This document shows, in pieces, positions 42,976 to 51,704 of a stretch of 64,000 nt of DNA. Origin of the DNA: JAFGDH01 sp964441265. GTDB lineage: Archaea > Aenigmatarchaeota > Aenigmatarchaeia > QMZP01 > QMZT01. The notes under the pieces were generated by a model that saw only the letters and a list, made by a program, of their open reading frames with translations, had not been told where the DNA came from and made no database searches. The stretch covers positions 1 to 64,000 of the forward strand of contig CAYYKJ010000003.1 in the NCBI GenBank assembly GCA_964441265.1, in the 5' to 3' direction. How positions within the stretch are numbered: position 1 is the first letter of the stretch; each line of letters begins with the position of its first letter. The position numbers and the translations under genes are program-made.

Positions 42976-44376
42976 TCAGACCCGCTTCCACTTGAAGGAC
43001 TTGGCGAGGGTGTAGACAAGGACCAGGAAGGGAAGTATCTCCAGCCGGCCCAGCAGCATGCAGACCATGAGCACGACCTTGCCGGCCAGCGGGACCAGGG
43101 CGACGTCGATGGTGGTGAGCCCCACCGTCCCTTCCGCGGAGGCGGAGACGAAAAGCGAATCCACCGGGGCGTATCCCATGGCGCTGAAGATCAGTGTGGA
43201 AAGCACCAGTATGAGTATGTAAATGAACGAGAACAGGGATATGATGGTGAGCTCCTCCTGCTGTATGGCCTTGCCGTGGAACTTGAAGGGCAGAACCGCG
43301 GACAGCGGATAGGTTATCTTCTTGGAGAGCCAGGGTATTGCCTTGGCTATTATCCCCACCCTCACCAGCTTGATGCCCCCGGCAGTCGAGCCCGCGAATC
43401 CCCCCACGGTCATGAGTATTATTATCAGTATCTTTGAGACCGCTGGCATCTCCATGCCCATGGTCGTGAACCCGGTGGTGGTGATGGCGGAGAAGGCGTG
43501 AAATATACCGATCCTGAAAGGCTCGAGCGTGCCAAGGAATGAAAGGGAGAGGAACAGGGAAAAAACTATCGCTATTATCCAGAACAGCTGGGTCTCCCCG
43601 TTCTTCAGGTATTCCACGAATTTCTTCTTGAACATCTTGTCATGCACGAAAAAGGAGGTGGCTCCCAGAACCATGAGCAGCACTATCACTGCCTCTATCC
43701 CGACGTTCGAATACGAACCTATGGAGCCCGCCGCAGGGGAAAAGCCTCCCGTGGAAAGGGAGGTGAAGGTGTGGAGTACGGAATCGAAAACCGGCATGCC
43801 CGCCAGGGAAAGGAGGAGGAATCCCGCGAATGTATATATACCGTATATCATGAATATCCTCTTGACCGTGTGGTGTATGCCTGCCTCGATCCTCTGGGAC
43901 CGTCCTTCCGCCTTGTAGATATAATATGAGGACATACCGGGCGAGGAGAGGAGCAGGAGGAATATGACCAGTATCCCGACCCCCCCTATCCACTGGGTGA
44001 AGGACCGCCAGAACAGTATGGAATTGGGCAGTGTCTCGGGATTTACCACGGAAAGTCCGGTGGTGGTGAATCCGGAAACGGATTCGAACAGGGCGTCAGC
44101 CGGGGCCATGTGGTCCAGATAGGCGACCGACCCGAAGGCGGATATCACTATGAAGGTGACCGCGGAAAGCACCATGGCGGACCCCAGGGAAAGCGGGGAC
44201 CTCTGGAACCTCCTATCCAGCAGGAATCCTATGACGAGGGAAACCGACGCCATGGTGAAGAACGGGATGTACACCGCCTCCTGAAAGGCCCAGGAAACTA
44301 TGAGCGGAATGAGTGACAATATGCCGAATATCTCCAGTATGAGCCCAAGGTAGGAAAGCAACGAACGAAACTCCAT
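42976..44376 (-). CDS. trkH: TrkH/KtrB-type potassium transporter membrane subunit
   Basis: 466 residues from ATG 44376 (MEFRSLLSYLGL); a longer open frame upstream lies in the promoter gap and in the divergent gene and is rejected. Four membrane-pore-membrane repeats carry the selectivity segments TTTGLS, LSTGGFS, TTTGFTT and GTVGLTT. The glycine-rich GGFAGSTAGGIK is also typical. It imports K+, usually with a TrkA-type cytosolic regulator, which is not seen in this window. It is divergent from the pilin-like gene. Confidence 0.93.
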   Translation of the reverse strand: MEFRSLLSYLGLILEIFGILSLIPLIVSWAFQEAVYIPFFTMASVSLVIGFLLDRRFQRSPLSLGSAMVLSAVTFIVISAFGSVAYLDHMAPADALFESVSGFTTTGLSVVNPETLPNSILFWRSFTQWIGGVGILVIFLLLLSSPGMSSYYIYKAEGRSQRIEAGIHHTVKRIFMIYGIYTFAGFLLLSLAGMPVFDSVLHTFTSLSTGGFSPAAGSIGSYSNVGIEAVIVLLMVLGATSFFVHDKMFKKKFVEYLKNGETQLFWIIAIVFSLFLSLSFLGTLEPFRIGIFHAFSAITTTGFTTMGMEMPAVSKILIIILMTVGGFAGSTAGGIKLVRVGIIAKAIPWLSKKITYPLSAVLPFKFHGKAIQQEELTIISLFSFIYILILVLSTLIFSAMGYAPVDSLFVSASAEGTVGLTTIDVALVPLAGKVVLMVCMLLGRLEILPFLVLVYTLAKSFKWKRV

Positions 44377-44449
44377 ATCTTTTATAATAATATTATTTAA
44401 TATAAAATCAGGTGTTGCAGCCTTCTTCCGGTCAGCGGGTGTCTTTGAA

Positions 44450-45499
44450 ATGAAAAAAGGATTCATGCACATAATAGAGATCGTACTGGTGACTCTCCTC
44501 CTCTTCTTCATATTCTCACAGTTCGTCAGCATACCCAAGACGGCGACGGACTGGCCGGAAACCAAGCTTTTCCTGATGGCGAGGGACGTACTTGAGGTAC
44601 TCGACGAAAGGGATGTGGACTGGCTCAATGAGACCGAGGTCAAAGGCAACATAACCGAACTTCAGGACAAGGGGATGATACCGGGCAACATCATATATTC
44701 CCTCAGGGCAGAGAACGTGATTAAGCCGGATATGAGGGTCGCCTGTGCCGGGTGCACTGAGGAGGACTACGGGAACCTGACCTCCGTGCTGGAGGGCTTT
44801 GAATGGAACGGGAAGGAGATCAACTTCACGGTCCAGAGGGAAGAGAACTTCGGGAGCTCCTTCTATCCGTATTACGACGTGGTTGTGATCATGGACGGAT
44901 CGCTCCCCCAGGACACGGATAGCATGGAGAATTTCCTGGGGATGGACAAGGGAATCGTTGGTATATTCGAGCCTTCCTTCACCCCCTCACAGGAGAAGTA
45001 CTTCGGAGTGATGGAAGGCGGCACGACGGCGGGCACAGGCGAAGTGCGGTTCTCCCCCGAGGCCAGGAGGGCGGGAAGCCAGATATACGGAATATACAAG
45101 GTCTTCACCAACATGGGAGCGGACGGGGAGGAATTCCCACTGGAATACGGATTCAGCAACACCGAACGGGATTTTCTTGAATCTGGAGAAAAAACTATAT
45201 GGGACGAGGGAAGGAGCGAGGTGGTTCTAATCCAAGAAGGGAGCGGAGTTGCCGCCTGCATCTCCAGATATTACGTATCTGACGGCAAGGGCAGAATCGC
45301 TTGGGTCTCCGGGGGAAACTTCTCCAGAACGGATTACTCCTCGCTGGTGAAATCCCTGGTGTGCTGGGCGGCCGGGGACGAGGTTAATGTCATTGAATCA
45401 AAGATATCCGAACCCGTTTCCGCCTCCATATACAGGAGCATGAACCAGGACGCCTTCCAGGGGGCCAGGATAACGCTAACCGTGGGATACCCTTTTTAA
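44450..45499 (+). CDS. Membrane-anchored extracellular protein with pilin-like N-terminus
   Basis: 349 residues. The start MKKGFMHIIEIVLVTLLLFF, with a short positive stretch and then a long helix containing Glu at the fifth position after the likely cut, resembles class III (type IV pilin-like) signals of archaea. The rest is a soluble domain with a cysteine pair (CAGC) and a GATase/ThuA-like strand order (YDVVVIMDG, GIFEP, RIAWVSGGNFS). Function unknown; similar proteins are frequent in archaeal surface gene sets. It is followed 22 bases later by aIF1A. Confidence 0.68.
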   Translation: MKKGFMHIIEIVLVTLLLFFIFSQFVSIPKTATDWPETKLFLMARDVLEVLDERDVDWLNETEVKGNITELQDKGMIPGNIIYSLRAENVIKPDMRVACAGCTEEDYGNLTSVLEGFEWNGKEINFTVQREENFGSSFYPYYDVVVIMDGSLPQDTDSMENFLGMDKGIVGIFEPSFTPSQEKYFGVMEGGTTAGTGEVRFSPEARRAGSQIYGIYKVFTNMGADGEEFPLEYGFSNTERDFLESGEKTIWDEGRSEVVLIQEGSGVAACISRYYVSDGKGRIAWVSGGNFSRTDYSSLVKSLVCWAAGDEVNVIESKISEPVSASIYRSMNQDAFQGARITLTVGYPF

Positions 45500-45521
45500 T
45501 ATTCCCCTTCAATCTTATTGT

Positions 45522-45815
45522 ATGGAACACAACCAGGAAATAGTGAGGGTAAGGACCCCCAGGGGAAGAGAGGTAATCGGAGTGATAGAAGAGATGCTCG
45601 GGGGCGGAAGGTTCAGGGTCAGCTGTACGGACAACAACAGCAGGATATGCAAGGCAGCGGGGAGATTCAAGAGGAAGCGCTGGATAAAGCCCGGGAACGT
45701 CGTCATAATCGAACCGTGGGAAATCGAGAGCGACGAGAAAGGGAACATAATATGGAAATACACCAAGGCCCAGACCAGATGGCTGCAAAAAAAGGGATTT
45801 CTTGAAGGGCTCTGA
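45522..45815 (+). CDS. eif1A: Translation initiation factor aIF1A
   Basis: 97 residues, full length. The OB-fold S1-like domain reads VRVRTPRGREVIGVIEEMLGGGRF...CTDNNSRICKAAGRFKR...KPGNVVIIEPW. Residues RxRWxKPGD-type contacts are conserved. It helps position initiator tRNA in the small-subunit A site. A TATA-like TTTTTAATATT about 25-30 bases upstream lies at the end of the previous gene and implies its own leaderless promoter. It leads a likely cluster with the KH protein and topoisomerase VI. Confidence 0.95.
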   Translation: MEHNQEIVRVRTPRGREVIGVIEEMLGGGRFRVSCTDNNSRICKAAGRFKRKRWIKPGNVVIIEPWEIESDEKGNIIWKYTKAQTRWLQKKGFLEGL

Positions 45816-45879
45816 TGCCCGGATTCAAACTATATTTAAGTTTTCAGCCAACTTATAATATAACCCGGGGGATCTTCTC

Positions 45880-46362
45880 ATGGATATCGTAAACATACCG
45901 GAAAGAAGAAAGGGCGTGCTGATTGGAAAGGACGGGAAAGTCAAAAGGGGCATAGAAAAGGCCACCGGCACGACCATAGAGATAAACAGCGGTGTCGAGA
46001 TCGAGGGAAATAGTCTCGGCGTGCTGAAAGCCAGGGATATAGTAAAGGCGATAGGAAGGGGATTCTCTCCGGAAAAGGCGATGCTCCTTCTGAAAGAGGA
46101 GAACCGGCTGATAATAATATCCATGGAGGGGAAGAGCAGGAAGACCATAAAGAGGCTCTTCGCCAGGGTCATAGGGACCAATGGAAGGACGAAGAGGATA
46201 ATAGAGAGGAACACGCATACCTGCCTGTCCGTGTTCGGGAAGACGGTCTCTGTTATAGGAAAATGGGACTCCGCGGAAAGGGCGGAGGAGGCAGTGGAGA
46301 TGCTGCTTCAGGGAAAAACCCATACCTACGTCTATAAATTCCTTGAAGGAGGGAAAAAATGA
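45880..46362 (+). CDS. KH-domain RNA-processing protein (Dim2/Pno1-like)
   Basis: 160 residues with two KH domains: IPERRKGVLIGKDGKVKRGIEKATGT, and the second with GTNGRTKRIIERNTHTCLSVFGKTV. The archaeal Dim2/Krr1-type protein binds the 3' end of 16S rRNA during small-subunit maturation. Its stop overlaps the start of top6B by 4 bases (ATGA), so the two are translationally coupled. This aIF1A - KH - topoisomerase VI order recalls archaeal gene strings (memory, not checked). Confidence 0.9.
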   Translation: MDIVNIPERRKGVLIGKDGKVKRGIEKATGTTIEINSGVEIEGNSLGVLKARDIVKAIGRGFSPEKAMLLLKEENRLIIISMEGKSRKTIKRLFARVIGTNGRTKRIIERNTHTCLSVFGKTVSVIGKWDSAERAEEAVEMLLQGKTHTYVYKFLEGGKK

Positions 46363-48053
46363 GGGCTGAGGACCTCGCGAAAAGGCAGAGATCAATAAGC
46401 ATTTCCGAATTCTTCGAGAAGAACCGCCATCTGCTCGGTTACGACAACAAGACCAAGGCGCTGCTGGTTATAGTCAAGGAAGGGGTGGACAACGCCCTGG
46501 ACGCCGCGGAAGAGTCGGAAATACTACCTGAGATCTACGTGAGGGTGTCGGAGGCCGGAGAGGAAAAATACGAAATCGTCATCAGGGACAACGGCCCGGG
46601 TATCGTCAGAAAGCAGATACCCCGGATATTCGGCAAGCTACTTTACGGGTCGAAGTTCCACCGTCTGAAGCAGAGCAGGGGCCAGCAGGGCATAGGCATC
46701 TCAGCGGCGACACTTTATTCCCAGCTGACCACGGGAAATCCTCTGAAAATCACGACATCCACCGGGAACGGAAAGACCCATGTTTACAGCATAAAGATAG
46801 ACGTGAAAAAGAACGAGCCTATAATTCACGAAAGCGAAACGAGGGAGGGAGAGCAATGGCACGGCGTCGAGCTCAGGTTCCTTGTGGAGGGATTATACAG
46901 GGAGCACAGGCAGTCAATACTGGAGTACCTGAAAGAGACCGCCATATCCAACCCCCACGCAAACATAGTCTTCTCTTCTCCCAACGGGAAGCACGAGTTC
47001 AGGAGGGGTGTGGATGTTCTCCCCAAGGAACCGAGGGAAATAAAGCCGCATCTGGAAGGCATCGAGATGGGCATACTCCTGAGGATGATGAGGGACACAA
47101 AGGCCAAGACACTGTCCGGCTTCCTGACAACCGAATTCACAAAGGTGGGCAGGAAGAGCGCCAAGGAGATATGCAGAATCGCCGAAATAAAGGAAAGTAC
47201 CAGGCCGAAAAGGACAAAGGACGAGGAGGCAAAAAGGATATTGGATGCCGTCAAGAAGGTCAAGCTCCTAAAGCCTCCGCTGGACTGCCTCTCACCGCTG
47301 GGCAGTGATTTCATATCCAAGGGAATGGAAAAGGAGCTGAACCCGGAATGGGTCGGGGCGGTTACCAGGCCCCCGGCCGTTTACAGGGGATGGCCGTTCC
47401 AGATTGAAGTAGGAATAGCGTACGGGGGATCAATAGAGTCCTCAAAATTGATGAGGTTCGCCAACAGGGTGCCACTGCTCTACCAGGCAGGGGACTGCGC
47501 CATAACCAAATCGGTCAACGGGACCGAATGGAGAAGGTACGGGCTCAGCAAGAAGCTCGAGGAAGACCCGGTGGTCATGTTCGTTCACATGGTTTCCGTA
47601 TGGGTTCCCTTCACCTCCGAATCCAAGGAGGCTATCGCCTCCTATCCGGTGATAGTCAAGGAGATGAAGCTGGCGCTCCAGGAATGCGCCAGGAAGCTCT
47701 CCAGATTCCTTTCCGGTAAGAGGAAGGAAGCCCACCGAAAGGAGAGGATCAGGATATTCGACAAATACGCTGAAGAGACCGTCGACGCCCTCTCCGAACT
47801 CACCGGAAGGGAGAGGACAGAGGTGGAGAGGGAAATGAAGAAGCTCATAGAAAAAATGAAGGGCGGGACCGGTAATAAAAATCAGGCAAAGGATTACGAG
47901 ATAATAACCACAGGAGAAGGAGAGGATTCGAATGGAGAAGAGGGAAGAGGGAAAGCTGAAGGGAATGGGCCGGAAGGTTCTGGAACAGATATCAAAGGAA
48001 AAGAACCCAAAGATAGACCTTCCCATCAGGTCACTCTCAAACATCTACTTTGA
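46359..48053 (+). CDS. top6B: DNA topoisomerase VI subunit B
   Basis: 564 residues. It is the ATPase subunit of type IIB topoisomerase, which passes one duplex through another and relaxes supercoils. GHKL motifs are intact: VKEGVDNALDAAEE (N box), IRDNGPGI (G1) and SRGQQGIGISAATLYSQ (G2). The transducer domain follows with RVPLLYQAGDCAITK. The last ~40 residues, after a linker rich in Gly/Glu, are encoded in DNA that also encodes the start of subunit A in another frame (122-base overlap). Confidence 0.97.
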   Translation: MRAEDLAKRQRSISISEFFEKNRHLLGYDNKTKALLVIVKEGVDNALDAAEESEILPEIYVRVSEAGEEKYEIVIRDNGPGIVRKQIPRIFGKLLYGSKFHRLKQSRGQQGIGISAATLYSQLTTGNPLKITTSTGNGKTHVYSIKIDVKKNEPIIHESETREGEQWHGVELRFLVEGLYREHRQSILEYLKETAISNPHANIVFSSPNGKHEFRRGVDVLPKEPREIKPHLEGIEMGILLRMMRDTKAKTLSGFLTTEFTKVGRKSAKEICRIAEIKESTRPKRTKDEEAKRILDAVKKVKLLKPPLDCLSPLGSDFISKGMEKELNPEWVGAVTRPPAVYRGWPFQIEVGIAYGGSIESSKLMRFANRVPLLYQAGDCAITKSVNGTEWRRYGLSKKLEEDPVVMFVHMVSVWVPFTSESKEAIASYPVIVKEMKLALQECARKLSRFLSGKRKEAHRKERIRIFDKYAEETVDALSELTGRERTEVEREMKKLIEKMKGGTGNKNQAKDYEIITTGEGEDSNGEEGRGKAEGNGPEGSGTDIKGKEPKDRPSHQVTLKHLL

Positions 48054-49017
48054 CGAGAAAAAGGGACTCATAAAGCTGGGAGACAAGTCCAGCCAGAGGT
48101 ATTACTTCAACACCGCCCACACCAAGAAGTTCATGCAGACGCTCATGGTGGCGGCGGAGTGCAAGAAGATAATGGATCAGAAGGTAACCACATCCATCAG
48201 GGACCTTTATTACGCCCTTAAGAGGACGCTCGCGGGAACCAAGGAGAACACCTTCGACGAGCAGAGCGAATCAGACCCGATAATCGAGGACGTCGAGGCG
48301 GCCCTCAACATGATAAGGGAAAAGCTCCACCTGAAGGCGGACAGGAAGGGGTACATGGCCGGCGACATAATCATAAGGGACTCCGGCGACCGAATCGATT
48401 GCTCCATGATGGGCTCGAGTGGGTGGGCCATACCCAGCAACGTGGAGCCCGAAGTGATAGAATTCGAAAAGGTGGATACCGATTTCGTGCTGGTCATAGA
48501 GAAGGACGCGGTGTGGCAGCGCCTGAACGAGGACAAATTCTGGAAGAAGCAGAACTGCATCATACTCACGGGAAAGGGACAGCCTGCGAGGGGCTGCAGG
48601 AGGCTGATAAACAGGCTGCACAAAGAGCGGGGGCTTCCCGTATACGTCCTGGCGGACGCGGATCCGTGGGGGTATTACATCTATTCCGTGATCAAGCAGG
48701 GATCGATAACCCTCTCCTTCCTATCCGACAGACTGGGGACACCGGATGCGAAGTTCATAGGCCTGACCACCAGGGACGTGGATAAGTTCGGGGTAAGCAG
48801 AAACGTGACCATCCGGCTGAGCGACAAGGACAAGAAGCGCGCAAAGGAGATGATGAAATACAGGTGGTTCAAACCCAAGGAATGGCAACGCGAAATCAAG
48901 CACATGCTCAAGATGGGTTACAAGCTCGAACTGGAGGCCCTTTCCTCCAAGGGAATCAGGTTCATCTCCGAAGAGTACCTCCCGAAGAAGCTGGCCGAGA
49001 AGGATTTCCTGGGATGA
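47932..49017 (+). CDS. top6A: DNA topoisomerase VI subunit A (Spo11-like)
   Basis: 361 residues. It is the DNA-cleaving subunit. The CAP domain carries the catalytic tyrosine in SIRDLYYALKRTL near residue 90, and the Toprim domain has the Mg-binding VIEKDAVW and ADADPWGYYIY motifs. An AGGAGAAGGAGAGG Shine-Dalgarno-like stretch inside top6B supports the ATG at 47932. It works as an A2B2 heterotetramer with the overlapping top6B product. Confidence 0.97.
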   Translation: MEKREEGKLKGMGRKVLEQISKEKNPKIDLPIRSLSNIYFDEKKGLIKLGDKSSQRYYFNTAHTKKFMQTLMVAAECKKIMDQKVTTSIRDLYYALKRTLAGTKENTFDEQSESDPIIEDVEAALNMIREKLHLKADRKGYMAGDIIIRDSGDRIDCSMMGSSGWAIPSNVEPEVIEFEKVDTDFVLVIEKDAVWQRLNEDKFWKKQNCIILTGKGQPARGCRRLINRLHKERGLPVYVLADADPWGYYIYSVIKQGSITLSFLSDRLGTPDAKFIGLTTRDVDKFGVSRNVTIRLSDKDKKRAKEMMKYRWFKPKEWQREIKHMLKMGYKLELEALSSKGIRFISEEYLPKKLAEKDFLG

Positions 49018-49052
49018 TCCAAGGTTTTATTTCTTTCCGGGAAAACCTAAAC

Positions 49053-49562
49053 ATGAAGATCCATGGAGCCGAAGAAAGGGCCAGGAAAATCATTAATTAT
49101 ATAGGTTCGCAGGACTCCTCCGTTAGAAGCATAAGTATATCATACGATGAGTTGAACAATGAAGTCTGGAAATCACAAATAGAATACAAAATCATTTACG
49201 AAAACAATTATCTCCAAAAGGAGGCATTCCCATTTAACAAAAAAATGAAGAAGGTAAAGGTCCTGAAGAATGAGCTTTCAGCCCTTAAGAAGATTCTGTC
49301 GGAAAAGATGAAATATTCCGGTTCCTTTAACCTCAATGTATTCAAAGGTTCCGAAAACGAATTTGTGAAAATATCCTTCTGCCCGGAGAAGGTCGAACCC
49401 GATTATGAGAAGCTGAGGAAAACGTTCAGGGTTGATTACGGAAATGCCGACACGGACGGGTGGAGGAAGAAATACGTTCCCCATACATCACCAGAGATGA
49501 AGGTCGTAAGAACGAACAAAAATGACCACGAGATCACGGACGGGAAAGAGCAATTTATTTAA
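49053..49562 (+). CDS. Hypothetical 169-residue protein
   Basis: The ATG at 49053 is chosen because a TATA-like TTTTATTT lies about 25 bases upstream, fitting the leaderless pattern; ATG 49016 overlapping the top6A stop is also possible. The protein is mixed alpha/beta and lysine-rich, with a strand-rich start (VRSISISYDELNNEVW) and a helical middle (KVLKNELSALKKILSEKM). No family recognised. It ends 25 bases before tRNA-Asn. Confidence 0.6.
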   Translation: MKIHGAEERARKIINYIGSQDSSVRSISISYDELNNEVWKSQIEYKIIYENNYLQKEAFPFNKKMKKVKVLKNELSALKKILSEKMKYSGSFNLNVFKGSENEFVKISFCPEKVEPDYEKLRKTFRVDYGNADTDGWRKKYVPHTSPEMKVVRTNKNDHEITDGKEQFI

Positions 49563-49565
49563 ATT
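49553..49565 (+). promoter_or_regulatory. TATA box of tRNA-Asn
   Basis: TTTATTTAAATT sits about 25-35 bases before the first base of the tRNA, the expected archaeal TATA position. Confidence 0.5.
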
Positions 49566-49587
49566 ACTGCAGTATAATTAAGCTTAT

Positions 49588-49821
49588 GCCCCGGTAGCTC
49601 AGTGGTAACCTTTTTACCCAAAAAGGTCAATCAAACCAGCAGCTAACGCTTGCGGAGGTTACTAAAGAGCGCTCGGCTGTTAATGAAGGACAACAAGACC
49701 AGATGAGTAGCAGGCACCGAAAGGCCGCACGCGGGATGGGAAACCAATCCGTGGGCCAAAGGTTCAAAGGAGTATTTGACGCAGATTTTATCCGCGTCCT
49801 TTGAAATTCCTGCCCGGGGCG
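49588..49821 (+). tRNA. tRNA-Asn (anticodon GUU) interrupted by four introns
   Basis: Acceptor arms GCCCCGG (49588-49594) and CCGGGGC (49814-49820) pair fully, with G73 at 49821. Removing four introns yields a normal 72-nt tRNA. Intron 1 (49607-49665, 59 nt, D-loop): central helix AGTG/TACT, inner ACCT/AGGT. Intron 2 (49683-49715, 33 nt, position 37/38): CTGT/GCAG, bulges TAA and GCA. Intron 3 (49729-49759, 31 nt, inside the T-stem): GGCC/GGCC, inner CGCGG/CCGTG. Intron 4 (49769-49807, 39 nt, T-loop): TTCA/TGAA with the T-stem as outer helix. The mature anticodon loop is CTGTTAA and the T-loop TTCAAAT. The only weak point is a C-A pair at 27-43. A T-run follows the gene. Confidence 0.9.
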
Positions 49822-49855
49822 CTTTTTTATTTTAAGCAACTCGCCAAAAATAATC

Positions 49856-50875
49856 ATGGGATTAACGAGGAAGGAAAGCGAAATACTCGATTCGATAAAG
49901 GTGCCCTCTGAAGACAACCCGGAAATGCCAGAGTTTCCCCCGGGAAACCCCGAATGGCCTTCAACTCCCATAAAAAAGATAGATGTGAAGGGATTTCCTA
50001 ACGTCTTTCTCAAGGATGAGAGCGTCAATCCGACGGGTACCCACAAGGACAGGATGGCATGGGAAATAATAGTCACATACAGGCAGCTTCTGCTTTCGAA
50101 GAAACGGGGCAATCTCAAAAAATTACCCCAGATGTCGATAATATCCTCAGGTTCTGCGGCATTCGCCATCCAGACCCTCCTAAAAAAACATGGCCTGCCT
50201 AATCTCAAGGTGCTGGTTGATCATAATCTGGACGGGTCCGTCAAGAAATCCCTCGAACGGATAGGATGTGAACTGTATGAAACCGATCTTTCGAAAAAGG
50301 AGCTTTTCACCGATGACATACTTAAACTTACTAATAATGCGGACGGGATCGATATCACGTCTGATGACTCCCTGGGACCATTCACTGTGTTTTACGACTG
50401 GATGGCTTATGACATCATCAACCAGAGCGCGGATTACGTTTTCATTCCATACGGGACAGGCCATCTGTATGAAAACATAGTGAACGTCGCGGTCAGAGAA
50501 GGAAAGACAAAGAACCACGACAAAAGATTCAGCGGCAATCCTAAAAAAATCAGGAAATGCAATTTCATCGGGGCAACCACGAACAACCCTCTCACAAAGG
50601 CGGACAAACTCTATTCTCCTCACCTGCCTTTCGTGCATTTCGATAAAAAATGGATAAAAATGGCCATAAGTAACGGTTTCATAGGCCCGAAATCGGACGT
50701 GTGTGTCGTGAGGGAGAGATTCCTCGGGAAAGCGATGAAAACAGCTGAAAGCAACGGGATAGATTGCGAAGCTTCTGGGATAGCCGGACTGGCGATGATG
50801 CTCCAGATGAGGGGGCAGATCAACAGGAACAAAAAGATGCTTATAATAAACACGGGAAAAACAAAATACAGATAA
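49856..50875 (+). CDS. Threonine synthase-like PLP enzyme (fold type II)
   Basis: 339 residues. The PLP lysine is in NPTGTHKDRMAW near residue 63, as in threonine synthase; the phosphate-binding loop is SSGSAAFAIQ near 97 and a tail glycine motif is GIAGLAMML. Compared with true threonine synthase (about 350-480 residues) it lacks the N-terminal arm. The ASN/SGN loop residue is altered (SSGSAA), so threonine synthase, a dehydratase or a related beta-eliminating lyase are all possible. It stands alone after tRNA-Asn with a TATA-like TTTTATTTTAAG upstream. Confidence 0.78.
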   Translation: MGLTRKESEILDSIKVPSEDNPEMPEFPPGNPEWPSTPIKKIDVKGFPNVFLKDESVNPTGTHKDRMAWEIIVTYRQLLLSKKRGNLKKLPQMSIISSGSAAFAIQTLLKKHGLPNLKVLVDHNLDGSVKKSLERIGCELYETDLSKKELFTDDILKLTNNADGIDITSDDSLGPFTVFYDWMAYDIINQSADYVFIPYGTGHLYENIVNVAVREGKTKNHDKRFSGNPKKIRKCNFIGATTNNPLTKADKLYSPHLPFVHFDKKWIKMAISNGFIGPKSDVCVVRERFLGKAMKTAESNGIDCEASGIAGLAMMLQMRGQINRNKKMLIINTGKTKYR

Positions 50876-50909
50876 GTATTATTTTAAACAAAGCTATGAA
50901 TAATTTATC

Positions 50910-51704
50910 ATGGTCTTAGACGCCGCCCTTTTCGGGATAATCCAGGGGATTTTCGAATGGCTGCCCGTATCCAGCCAGGGCAACCTCGTGCTCCTGATGG
51001 TCTCCCTGTTCGGCTATTCCTCCGGAGAGGCGGTATCATATTCAATCTTCCTGCATACCGGAACCATGCTGGCGGCGTTGGTCTACTTGAGGAAGGACGT
51101 GAGAAATATACTGGAATCGCTGCCAAGATACAGGGTAAACTACGAGGGAAAGAACGGCCTGGTCAGCTTCCTGATCATGGCGACCGTAATAACGGGGATA
51201 GTGGGTTATCCGATATATATTTATCTGGAAGCGAGCCCCTTCGCGGGAGAAATGTTCATAGGATTGGTAGGGGCGGCCCTCATATTCACCGGTCTGGTCC
51301 AGAGGACGGTCAAGGGGTCGGGGAGCAAGACCGGAAAAGACCTGAACCTGAAGGACACCGTCCTCCTGGGTATAGCACAGGGTCTTTCCGTCATCCCGGG
51401 GGTCTCCAGATCCGGTATAACGACATCCTCCTTCCTGTTCAGAAATTATGACTCCTCGAGCGCCCTGAAGCTCTCGTTCCTGATGAGCATACCGGCCATC
51501 ATCATCGCCGAGATAGGGATGGGCCTGACCGGGGGGATCCCTTCCATTGGGATTGCAGATGCGCTTACTGGAATTGCCTTTTCATTCGCATTCGGTATGC
51601 TGACCATTCACGCGCTGATAAGGATAGCGAGAAGGTTCGCCTTCTGGAAATTCTGCATAATACTGGGTATTATCGCTTTGGTTCCGCTCGCCTTTTACGC
51701 CTGA
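50910..51704 (+). CDS. uppP: Undecaprenyl-diphosphatase-like protein (UppP/BacA family)
   Basis: 264 residues, seven to eight membrane helices. The two active-site blocks are recognisable: GIFEWLPVSSQGN near residues 11-23 (bacterial members have SSSGH, so the His is Asn here) and PGVSRSGITTSSFLF near 163-177. In archaea the enzyme would recycle polyprenyl or dolichyl diphosphate used for glycosylation, which fits the many N-glycosylation sequons of the surface proteins (inference). It overlaps the convergent EamA gene by 35 bases. Confidence 0.88.
   Translation: MVLDAALFGIIQGIFEWLPVSSQGNLVLLMVSLFGYSSGEAVSYSIFLHTGTMLAALVYLRKDVRNILESLPRYRVNYEGKNGLVSFLIMATVITGIVGYPIYIYLEASPFAGEMFIGLVGAALIFTGLVQRTVKGSGSKTGKDLNLKDTVLLGIAQGLSVIPGVSRSGITTSSFLFRNYDSSSALKLSFLMSIPAIIIAEIGMGLTGGIPSIGIADALTGIAFSFAFGMLTIHALIRIARRFAFWKFCIILGIIALVPLAFYA

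Noticed and set aside
42976..44652. Longer TrkH start at 44652
   Set aside because: The extra 92 residues run through the divergent pilin-like gene and its promoter; homologues begin at the MEFRSLL methionine at 44376.
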